Shown: positions 16,172 to 23,202 of the stretch, piece by piece
Layout of the letters: every line of letters starts with the position of its first letter
Position numbering within the stretch: the first letter of the stretch is position 1
Source: Thermoanaerobaculum sp.
GTDB taxonomy: Bacteria > Acidobacteriota > Thermoanaerobaculia > Multivoradales > UBA5704
Direction of reading: 5' to 3'
Assembly: GCA_021154885.1 (NCBI GenBank)
Contig: JAJKHS010000118.1
Coordinates: 43,628-107,627, forward strand
DNA length: 64,000 nucleotides
Notes under the pieces: model-generated
What the model was told of the DNA's origin: nothing
The model's input: the letters and a program-made list of their open reading frames with translations, nothing else
Databases searched by the model: none
Program-made: the position numbers and the translations under genes

Positions 16172-16873
16172 ATGACGACGATGTCGCTGCTGTTTCTGGG
16201 TCTGCTGCTGGGGCTGCGCCACGCCCTGGAGGCCGACCACCTGGCGGCGGTCGCCAGCCTTGCCACGCGCAGCCGGAGCCTGCGCTCCACCGTCCTCCAG
16301 GGAGTGGCCTGGGGGTTCGGCCATACCCTCACGCTGCTCGCCGTGGGCGGCCTCTGCCTGCTGCTGCGTGCGACCATTCCGGACCGCCTCGCCGGGGCCC
16401 TGGAGGGGGCGGTCGGCGTGATGCTCCTGCTCCTCGGCGCGGATGTGCTGTGGCGCCTGCGCCGCGGCCGGGTTCACGTCCACCCGCACCGCCATGCCGA
16501 CGGCACCCTGCATTTACACGCTCATAGTCATGCTCACAGCCACGCGCCGGGGGAGGCGCACGACCCGCACCGCCACGAGCACGCGCATGGGCTGTCCCGC
16601 CGCGCCCTGCTCGTCGGGCTGGTGCACGGCCTCGCCGGCTCCGCGGCGCTGCTCCTGGTCACCGTGGCGACCATCTCCTCCCTCTGGCTCGGGCTCGCCT
16701 ACATCGCCGTCTTCGGCATCGGCTCCATCCTGGGCATGGCCACGCTCTCCGTGGTCATCGCCCTTCCTCTGCAAGGTCCGTCGAGGCTGGCGGGATGGTC
16801 GCAGGGACTCGAGGCCGTCATCGGGGTGAGCACGATCCTGATCGGCGCCTGGGTGCTCTACAAGGTATTTTGA
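16172..16873 (+). CDS. NicO/UreH-type nickel transporter
   Basis: A 233-aa inner-membrane protein with six predicted helices. Helix 1 carries RHALEADHLAAV, matching the HX4DH metal-selectivity motif of nickel/cobalt permeases. A long cytosolic or periplasmic loop (about residues 101-142) is extremely His-rich (HLHAHSHAHSHAPGEAHDPH) and should bind Ni(II). Position before hypC suggests dedicated nickel supply to the hydrogenase. A small hairpin (GACTTCG/CGAAGTC, 16113-16130) lies in the 92-bp gap upstream, and an aggggagg Shine-Dalgarno precedes the ATG. Direction of transport is not provable from sequence. Confidence 0.88.
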   Translation: MTTMSLLFLGLLLGLRHALEADHLAAVASLATRSRSLRSTVLQGVAWGFGHTLTLLAVGGLCLLLRATIPDRLAGALEGAVGVMLLLLGADVLWRLRRGRVHVHPHRHADGTLHLHAHSHAHSHAPGEAHDPHRHEHAHGLSRRALLVGLVHGLAGSAALLLVTVATISSLWLGLAYIAVFGIGSILGMATLSVVIALPLQGPSRLAGWSQGLEAVIGVSTILIGAWVLYKVF

Positions 16874-16888
16874 TCAAGGAGGTTTTCC

Positions 16889-17170
16889 ATGTGCCTGGCG
16901 ATCCCCGGAAAAGTGATCGATTTCGTGGCGGAGACGCCGCAGTTGGCGGTGGTCGAGGTGTCGGGCGTCAAGCGTCAGGTCAACGTCGACCTGCTGCGCG
17001 ACGAGCCGCTCGGCCCCGGCGACTGGGTGCTGATCCACGTCGGCTTCGCGATGAGCAGGATCAGCGCGGCTGCGGCCGAAGAGCAGATGCGCATGCTGTC
17101 GATGATGGGCGAGGACCTGCAGGCCATGGAGGAGATCGAGGGCTACCAGTTCGGCCAGGATCCGTCCTGA
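16889..17170 (+). CDS. hypC: Hydrogenase assembly chaperone HypC
   Basis: A 93-aa OB-fold chaperone that, with HypD, carries the Fe(CN)2CO unit and presents it to the large subunit. The start at 16889 gives the required MCLAIPGK N-terminus with Cys2, which binds iron and the large subunit. The rest (VDLLRDEPLGPGDWVLIHVG) is typical; the C-terminal helix ending QFGQDPS is slightly longer than in E. coli. A caaggagg Shine-Dalgarno lies just upstream, and hypD begins 14 bp after the stop. Confidence 0.95.
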   Translation: MCLAIPGKVIDFVAETPQLAVVEVSGVKRQVNVDLLRDEPLGPGDWVLIHVGFAMSRISAAAAEEQMRMLSMMGEDLQAMEEIEGYQFGQDPS

Positions 17171-17184
17171 AGGAGGCGCCGCGC

Positions 17185-18306
17185 ATGAAGTACGTCGACG
17201 AGTTCCGCGATCCCAGGCTCATCCGCCAGGCGGCCGACGAGGTCCGCCGGCTGGCGCGGCCCGACCGCCACTACCGCATCATGGAGGTGTGCGGCGGCCA
17301 CACCCACGCCATCTACCGCTTCGGTCTCGAGGGGCTGCTGCCCGGCAACGTCGAGCTCATCCATGGCCCGGGCTGCCCGGTGTGCGTGCTGCCCATGGGC
17401 CGCACCGACGACGGCCTGGCGCTCGCCGAACTGCCGGGTGTGGTCTTCACCGCCTTCGGCGACGTCATGCGGGTGCCGGGGACCAAGGGGAGCCCGCTGG
17501 AGCACAAGGCGCGGGGCGCCGAGATCCGCATGGTCTACTCGCCGCTCGACGCCCTCAAGCTGGCGCAAGGCCATCCCGGCAAGCACGTCGTCTTCTTCGC
17601 CATCGGCTTCGAGACCACGGCGCCCTCGACGGCGCTGACCCTCCTCAAGGCGCGGCAGCTCGGGCTCGGCAATTTCTCCGTGTTCTGCAACCACGTGACC
17701 ATCATCCCCGCCATCCGCGCCATCCTGGACTCGCCGGACATGCGGCTGGACGCCTTCGTGGGCCCCGGCCACGTCTCGACCGTCATCGGCTGCCGCCCCT
17801 ACGAGTTCATCGCCCAAGACTACGGCAAGCCGATCGTGGTCTCGGGCTTCGAGCCGCTCGACGTCCTGCAGTCGCTGGTGATGATCCTGCGCCAGCTCGC
17901 GGACGGCCGGTCGGAGGTCGAGAACCAGTACGCGCGGGTGGTGCCCTGGGAGGGGAACCTGCCGGCGCTGCGCGCGCTGGAGGAGGTGTTCGAGCTGCGA
18001 CCGTACTTCGAGTGGCGTGGGCTCGGCTTCATCTCCCAGTCGGCGCTCAAGCTGCGCGACGAGTTTGCGGAATGGGACTCCGAGCGGCGCTTCGACGTCC
18101 CCGGCATCCGGGTGACCGATCCCAAGGCGGCGCAGTGTGGCGAGGTGCTCAAGGGCGTGCTCAAGCCGCCGCAGTGCAAGCTCTTTGGCACCGAGTGCAC
18201 GCCCGAGCGGCCGGTGGGCGCGCTCATGGTCTCCTCCGAGGGAGCGTGCGCCGCCTACTATCACTACGTGCACCGCATGGCAGCGGCTGGGAGCCTCGAA
18301 GGATGA
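17185..18306 (+). CDS. hypD: Hydrogenase maturation protein HypD
   Basis: A 373-aa [4Fe-4S] protein that forms the scaffold for Fe(CN)2CO assembly with HypC and HypE. Conserved motifs are MEVCGGHTHAI (iron-binding Cys in CGGHTH), GPGCPVCV, IGFETTAPSTA and the C-terminal cluster Cys residues (AAQCGEVLKGVLKPPQCKLF then GTECTP). An aaggaggc Shine-Dalgarno precedes ATG 17185. The stop overlaps hypE by ATGA. Confidence 0.96.
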   Translation: MKYVDEFRDPRLIRQAADEVRRLARPDRHYRIMEVCGGHTHAIYRFGLEGLLPGNVELIHGPGCPVCVLPMGRTDDGLALAELPGVVFTAFGDVMRVPGTKGSPLEHKARGAEIRMVYSPLDALKLAQGHPGKHVVFFAIGFETTAPSTALTLLKARQLGLGNFSVFCNHVTIIPAIRAILDSPDMRLDAFVGPGHVSTVIGCRPYEFIAQDYGKPIVVSGFEPLDVLQSLVMILRQLADGRSEVENQYARVVPWEGNLPALRALEEVFELRPYFEWRGLGFISQSALKLRDEFAEWDSERRFDVPGIRVTDPKAAQCGEVLKGVLKPPQCKLFGTECTPERPVGALMVSSEGACAAYYHYVHRMAAAGSLEG

Positions 18307-19370
18307 AGATTGCGGAGGCCCCCGTGGACAATGCGCCCGCTCTCCCCCGGGTCCGCTTCCGCGATGCCCGCATCGAGATGTCCCACGGCGCCGGGGGCAA
18401 GGCCAGCCGGCGGCTGATCGAAGGATTGATCGCGCCGCTCCTTGGCGGCCCGCTCCTGGCGCCCCTCGCCGACGCCGCCTTCCTGGAGGTGGACGGCGCC
18501 CGCCTCGCCCTGACCGCCGACAGCTTCGTGGTGCGCCCGCTGCGTTTCCCCGGCGGCTCGATCGGCGAGCTGGCGGTCAACGGCACGGTGAACGACCTCG
18601 CGGTCTCGGCGGCGCAGCCGCTCGCCCTGCTCCTCACCTTCGTGATCGAGGAGGGGATCGCCACCGAGACGCTGGAAGCCGAGCTGCGGGCGATCGCCGA
18701 AGCCGCGCGACGGGCCGGGGTCGAGATCGTGGGCGGCGACACCAAGGTCGTCGAGCACGGCAAGGCGGACGGTCTGTACGTAACCACCGCCGGTCTCGGC
18801 CGCGCGGACCTGCGGGCTCGGCTGTCGCCGCGCAGCGTGCGCCCGGGCGATCAGGTGCTCCTCTCCGGTCCCATCGGCGACCACGGCATCACCATCCTCC
18901 TCGCCCGCGGCGAGATCGACCTCGAAGCCGATCTGCGCTCGGACACGCGCTCGGTCTATCCCTTCGTGGAGGCGATCCTCGGCGTCGCCGCCTCCGGTCT
19001 ACGCTGGATGCGCGATCCCACGCGCGGCGGCGTCGCCACCGCTCTCAACGAGCTGGCGCGGGACAGCGGTCTTGGCATCGTGCTGCACGAGGAGGAGATC
19101 CCCGTGCGCGAGGCCGTGCGCGGCGCCTGCGAGCTGCTGGGCCTCGACCCGCTGCACATCGCCAACGAGGGGCAGTTCCTGGCCGTGGTGGCGCCCGAGC
19201 TGGCCGAGGCGGCTCTGGCCGCCGTGCGCGCGGTCCCCGGCGGCGGCGAGGCCGTGATCATCGGCGAGGTGCGCGAGCAGCCGGCGCGCACGGTGCTCGC
19301 CGCGGCTTCCTACGGGGGTACGCGGGTGGTGGACATGCTGGTGGGGGACCCGTTGCCGCGGATCTGCTGA
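18303..19370 (+). CDS. hypE: Hydrogenase maturation protein HypE
   Basis: A 355-aa AIR-synthase-like protein that dehydrates its carbamoylated C-terminal Cys to a thiocyanate, the source of the cyanide ligands. The ATP-binding motifs are present (SHGAGGKASRRLI, TADSFVV, NGTVNDLAV, GGDTKVV), and the protein ends PRIC, with the essential terminal Cys. The ATG overlaps the hypD stop. A palindromic repeat starts immediately after the stop codon. Confidence 0.96.
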   Translation: MKIAEAPVDNAPALPRVRFRDARIEMSHGAGGKASRRLIEGLIAPLLGGPLLAPLADAAFLEVDGARLALTADSFVVRPLRFPGGSIGELAVNGTVNDLAVSAAQPLALLLTFVIEEGIATETLEAELRAIAEAARRAGVEIVGGDTKVVEHGKADGLYVTTAGLGRADLRARLSPRSVRPGDQVLLSGPIGDHGITILLARGEIDLEADLRSDTRSVYPFVEAILGVAASGLRWMRDPTRGGVATALNELARDSGLGIVLHEEEIPVREAVRGACELLGLDPLHIANEGQFLAVVAPELAEAALAAVRAVPGGGEAVIIGEVREQPARTVLAAASYGGTRVVDMLVGDPLPRIC

Positions 19371-19468
19371 TCCCTGGGACCGCCGGCGTCCCGCCGGCAA
19401 CTTACTTCGTTTCTTCTTTGAAAAAGCGGAGTAAGCAGGCCGGCGGGACGCCGGCGGTCCCAGGGGGG
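19371..19468. repeat. Dispersed palindromic repeat, family A, copy 1 (full)
   Basis: The left arm reads cctgggaccgccggcgtccc and the right arm its complement (ccggcgggacgccggcggtc), with an inner, less perfect stem (cttact/agtaag) and an A/T-rich centre including gaaaaagcggagtaag. The full ~98-bp element can fold into one long hairpin between hypE and the SIS gene, where it may attenuate or stabilise the transcript. A second full copy is at 23093, and half copies are at 30260 and 62655. Confidence 0.9.
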
Positions 19469-19484
19469 TGATAATTTAGCCTTG

Positions 19485-20633
19485 ATGCCGACTGCCACCC
19501 AGGCCGCCTTCGTCGCGCAGCGCCTGCTCGAACGCAACCGCGTCTCGGCCACGTTCTTCCCGGCCGAGAGCGAGCGCCTGGCACGGGCCTGCCAGGGCAT
19601 GGCCGAGCGCTTCCTGCGCGGCGGGCGGCTGCTGGCCTTCGGCCGCGGCCACTATGCGACCGATGCCCAGCACGTCTCCGTCGAGTTCGTCCACCCGGTC
19701 ATCGTGGGCAAGCGCGCGCTGCCGGCCCTCGACCTGTCACTGCTCTTCCGCGACTGGCTCGCCGCCCTCGTGCTGCCCGACGACATGGTGATGGGCTTCG
19801 GACCACCGGAGGGAGATCCCGAGGTGGCGGAGGCTCTGCGCCTCGCCGGGGCTCGCGGCGCCCAGACCTTCGCGTTCAGCTCGCCGTCTCCCGATCCCTA
19901 CATCCATCAGGAGCTGATCGAGATCGTCTACCACACGCTGTGGGAGACGGTGCACGTCTTCTTCGAGCACGGCGCGCTGGGGCACGAGGTGGGGAAGTCG
20001 AGCTTTCTCTACCCCTACCTCGGCAAACAGAAGCAGGACACGGGGAGCCTGATCGCCGAGGTCGCGGCCTCCATCCAGATGAAGGCGCGGGACGACGAGC
20101 GGCTGCGCGAAGAGGTCGCCCGCGATCAGGCGGAGAGGATCGCCGGCGCCGTCGCCGCGATCCGCCAGCGCGTCGCCAAAGGCGGCAAGCTCATCCTCTT
20201 CGGCAACGGCGGCTCGGCCACGGACGCCAACGACTGGGCGCTCGACTGCGTGGCGCCGCTCAAGGGGTTCCGCCCCATCCCGGCCGTCTCGCTCGCCATG
20301 GAGCCGGCCATCGTGAGCGCGCTCGCCAACGACCTCGGCTCCGAGGCGGTCTTCCTGCGCCAGCTCATCGCTCAAGGCCGGCCTCAGGACGTGGCGGTCG
20401 CCATCTCCACCAGCGGCGGCTCGGCCAACATCCTGGCGGCCCTGGGGGAGGCGAAGAAGCGCGGCCTTCTGACCATGGCCCTCCTCGGCTACGACGGCGG
20501 CGAGACGGTGCGGCGGGGCCTGGCCGAGCTGCCGCTGGTCGTGCCCTGCGACTACGTCCCGCGTATCCAGGAGGTCCAGGCCTCGATGTATCACGTGATG
20601 CTGGAGCTGCTGGCGGAGGAGGAGGCCGGTTGA
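19485..20633 (+). CDS. Tandem SIS-domain protein of hydrogenase locus
   Basis: A 382-aa soluble protein with two sugar-isomerase (SIS) folds. The N-terminal one (about residues 1-160) contains GRLLAFGRGHYATDAQHVSV; the C-terminal one (about 200-380) contains KLILFGNGGSATDANDWALD and AISTSGGSANIL, close to GmhA (sedoheptulose-7-phosphate isomerase). Annotated GmhA-like genes occur beside hyp genes in Actinobacteria, so a role in hydrogenase maturation, for example carrying a phosphosugar or carbamoyl precursor, is possible but unproven. ATG 19485 is preceded by an in-frame TTG at 19482. The stop overlaps the next TTG start. Confidence 0.83.
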   Translation: MPTATQAAFVAQRLLERNRVSATFFPAESERLARACQGMAERFLRGGRLLAFGRGHYATDAQHVSVEFVHPVIVGKRALPALDLSLLFRDWLAALVLPDDMVMGFGPPEGDPEVAEALRLAGARGAQTFAFSSPSPDPYIHQELIEIVYHTLWETVHVFFEHGALGHEVGKSSFLYPYLGKQKQDTGSLIAEVAASIQMKARDDERLREEVARDQAERIAGAVAAIRQRVAKGGKLILFGNGGSATDANDWALDCVAPLKGFRPIPAVSLAMEPAIVSALANDLGSEAVFLRQLIAQGRPQDVAVAISTSGGSANILAALGEAKKRGLLTMALLGYDGGETVRRGLAELPLVVPCDYVPRIQEVQASMYHVMLELLAEEEAG

Positions 20634-20866
20634 GCCAGCGCCTGGAGCTCTACGGCACGAAGAGCTGCCCGTACACCGCGGAGCTGCGCGAGCAACTGGA
20701 GTGGGACGGCCGCGATTTCGCCGAGCACGACGTCGAGGAAGACGCCGAGGCCCTGGCGCGCATGATCGCCTTGACGGGCCAGCGGACCGTGCCGGTGCTC
20801 GTCGAGGACGGCCGCGTCGTTCAGATCGGCTGGCAAGGGCGAGGCTGTATCGTGGCGGCGCCTTGA
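20630..20866 (+). CDS. Glutaredoxin-fold UXX-star-like protein, Cys form
   Basis: A 78-aa thioredoxin-fold protein beginning SQRLELYGTKSCPYTAELRE, with a single redox Cys (CPYT), then TVPVLVEDGRVVQIGWQGRG and a second Cys near the C-terminus. This resembles the family I know as UXX-star, which often has selenocysteine at the first position; here the codon is TGC. It sits between the SIS gene and hypF, each joined by a TTGA overlap, so it is part of the maturation operon. A role in reducing cluster or thiol groups during assembly is inference. Confidence 0.78.
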   Translation: MSQRLELYGTKSCPYTAELREQLEWDGRDFAEHDVEEDAEALARMIALTGQRTVPVLVEDGRVVQIGWQGRGCIVAAP

Positions 20867-23130
20867 GCAAGGCCCGTCTCCTCCGCGTGCACGGCGTGGT
20901 CCAGGGCGTGGGGTTCCGCCCCTTCGTCTACCGCCTCGCCCACTCTCACGGCCTCCGCGGTTGGGTGCTCAACGCCGGCGAGGGCGTGCAGATCCACGTC
21001 GAAGGGGAAGCGCCGGCCGTCGATCGTTTCGTCCAGGACCTCCAGGCCCACCCGCCGCCCGCGTCGCGCATCGCAGACCTTGAGATCGCCGCCGTGGAGC
21101 CCCAGGGCTTCGCCGGTTTCGAGATCCGCGACAGCGAAGCCGGGGGAGCCGCTCCCACGGTCCGCATCTCCCCCGATCTGCCGGTGTGCGCGAGCTGCCT
21201 GGAAGAGCTCTTTTCGTTCACCGACCGCCGCCGGGGCTACCCCTTCATCAACTGCACGGACTGCGGGCCGCGTTATTCGATCATCCTGTCCCTGCCCTAC
21301 GACCGGCCGCGGACGACGATGCGGGACTGGCCGCTGTGCTCACGCTGCGCGGCGGAGTACGAAGACCCTGCGGATCGCCGCTTCCACGCCCAGCCCGTGG
21401 CCTGTCCGGACTGCGGGCCGCACTTCCACCTGGGTGAGGCGACCGACGAGGCCGCGATCCGCGACGCCGCGCGCCGGCTCGGCGCCGGCGAGGTCCTCGC
21501 CGTCAAGGGGATCGGCGGCTATCACCTGGCCTGCGACGCGCGCAACCCGGCCGCGGTGGCGGCTCTGCGTGAGCGCAAATTTCGCAAGGAAAAGCCGTTC
21601 GCATTGATGGCCCGCGACCTCGAAACCGCCCGCAGCCTGATCGAGCTGTCTGCGGAGGCGGAGTCGCTCCTCACCTCGTCGGCGCGCCCCGTGGTGCTGG
21701 CGCCGGCGCGGGTTGTTCTGGAAGGCGTCGCGCCGGAGAACGGCGACCTGGGCGTGATGCTTCCGTACTCCCCCCTCCACCATCTCCTTTTCGCGTATGG
21801 CGCGCCGGCAGCCCTGGTGATGACCAGCGCCAACCGTTCGAGCGAGCCCATCGCCTATGAGGACGACGAGGCGATCGAGCGTCTCGCCGGCCTCGCTGAT
21901 GCCTTCCTGATCGGCGAGCGCCCCATCGCCCGCCGGGTGGACGATTCCGTCTGCACCGTAACCTCGCTGGGCCCGGCGGTGCTGCGGCGGGCGCGTGGCT
22001 ATGCTCCGGGCGCCGTGGCGAAGCTGCCGTCGGCGCGTCCGATCCTGGCCCTGGGTGGGGACCTCAAGAATACGATCACTCTGGTCGTCAACGGCGAGGC
22101 CTTCGTCAGCCAGCACCTCGGCGACCTTGGCAACTACGACGTCTTCCGCGCTTTCCAGGAGACGGTGCGCGATCTCACCGCCATGTACGAGGTGGAGTGG
22201 AGCGAGTTGCTGATCGTTCACGACCAGCATCCCCAATACGTTTCTTCGCTCTACGCGCAGACTTTGACGGCTGCCGAAACCGTTGCGGTGCAGCATCATC
22301 GAGCCCACGTCGCGAGCGTCCTCGCCGAGCACGGGGCCCTGGACCGCCGCGTGCTGGGCGTGGCTTTCGACGGCACCGGCTACGGCGACGACGGCGCGAT
22401 CTGGGGAAGCGAATTCTTCGCCGGCAGCGTACAGGAAGGTTTCGCACGCGTCGCCCACCTGCGGCCCGCGGTGCTGCCCGGCGGCGACGCGGCGGCGCGC
22501 CATCCCGTGCAGGCCGCGGCGGGATTCCTGGCCGGGATCGCGGACCTTCCTGACTTAACCGCCGCTCCTTTCAATTTTCCTCGCCGCTACCTGCAGGCGC
22601 GGGAATTGATCGAAAAAAATCTGCGCATTTTCCCCACCACCTCGGCCGGCCGCCTTTTCGACACGGCCGCCGCCCTCCTCGGCTTCACGCGCGAGATCAG
22701 CTTCGAAGGGCAGGCCGCGATCTGGCTGGAGCACCGGGCGCGCACGGCCCGGCCGGACGTCGACGGCTACCCCATGCCCTTCGACGGCGAGGAGCTGGAT
22801 TTTCGGCCGCTCCTCGCGGCGCTGATCGAAGACCGCCGGGCCGGGCGTCCCGGGCCCGAGATCGCCCGCGCCTTCCACCACGGCCTGGCCGCGGGAATCG
22901 CAGGCGCGGTGCTCGAGCTGGCGTCGCGCGAAAATCTTGATATCGTCGTCCTCTCCGGCGGCGTCTTCCAGAACCGGCTCCTCCTCGACCGGCTCGTTGC
23001 GCTGCTACGCCGGGAGTCGTTGACGGTGTGGACCAACCGCGAGGTCCCCGCCAATGACGGGGGGTTGAGCTTAGGGCAGGCGGCTCTGTCTTCACCCCCT
23101 GGGACCGCCGGCGTCCCGCCGGGCATCTAA
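20863..23130 (+). CDS. hypF: Carbamoyltransferase HypF
   Basis: A 755-aa enzyme that makes carbamoyl-AMP from carbamoyl phosphate and transfers the carbamoyl group to the HypE C-terminal Cys. Domains in order: acylphosphatase (1-90; VHGVVQGVGFRPFVYRLA), two zinc fingers (CASCLEE, CTDCGPR, CSRCAAEYED, CPDCGPH; 105-185), YrdC-like (about 195-370; KGIGGYHLACDA) and Kae1-like C-terminal domain (HHRAHVASVLAEHG, GVAFDGTGYGDDG, SGGVFQN). The TTG start overlaps the previous gene. The last residues (SSPPGTAGVPPGI) are encoded by palindromic repeat A copy 2, so the native end has been replaced by repeat sequence. Confidence 0.95.
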   Translation: MSKARLLRVHGVVQGVGFRPFVYRLAHSHGLRGWVLNAGEGVQIHVEGEAPAVDRFVQDLQAHPPPASRIADLEIAAVEPQGFAGFEIRDSEAGGAAPTVRISPDLPVCASCLEELFSFTDRRRGYPFINCTDCGPRYSIILSLPYDRPRTTMRDWPLCSRCAAEYEDPADRRFHAQPVACPDCGPHFHLGEATDEAAIRDAARRLGAGEVLAVKGIGGYHLACDARNPAAVAALRERKFRKEKPFALMARDLETARSLIELSAEAESLLTSSARPVVLAPARVVLEGVAPENGDLGVMLPYSPLHHLLFAYGAPAALVMTSANRSSEPIAYEDDEAIERLAGLADAFLIGERPIARRVDDSVCTVTSLGPAVLRRARGYAPGAVAKLPSARPILALGGDLKNTITLVVNGEAFVSQHLGDLGNYDVFRAFQETVRDLTAMYEVEWSELLIVHDQHPQYVSSLYAQTLTAAETVAVQHHRAHVASVLAEHGALDRRVLGVAFDGTGYGDDGAIWGSEFFAGSVQEGFARVAHLRPAVLPGGDAAARHPVQAAAGFLAGIADLPDLTAAPFNFPRRYLQARELIEKNLRIFPTTSAGRLFDTAAALLGFTREISFEGQAAIWLEHRARTARPDVDGYPMPFDGEELDFRPLLAALIEDRRAGRPGPEIARAFHHGLAAGIAGAVLELASRENLDIVVLSGGVFQNRLLLDRLVALLRRESLTVWTNREVPANDGGLSLGQAALSSPPGTAGVPPGI

Positions 23131-23190
23131 CTCCGCTTTTTTAAAAGACAAAGTTAGATGCCGGCGGGACGCCGGCGGTCCCAGGGGGTG
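23093..23190. repeat. Dispersed palindromic repeat, family A, copy 2 (full)
   Basis: A nearly perfect ~98-bp palindrome: both arms carry caccccctgggaccgccggc and extend to catctaact, with about 20 nt (ccgcttttttaaaagacaa) in the centre. It separates the convergent hypF and S9 peptidase genes; the hypF stop codon lies inside the left arm. The centre matches copy 1 read in the opposite direction (aaaaagcggag). Confidence 0.92.
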
Positions 23191-23202
23191 CGTCCCCAGG
23201 GC

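Noticed and set aside
20630..20866. A selenocysteine codon in the UXX-star-like protein
   Set aside because: The active-site codon is TGC (Cys), not TGA, and no SECIS-like need arises.
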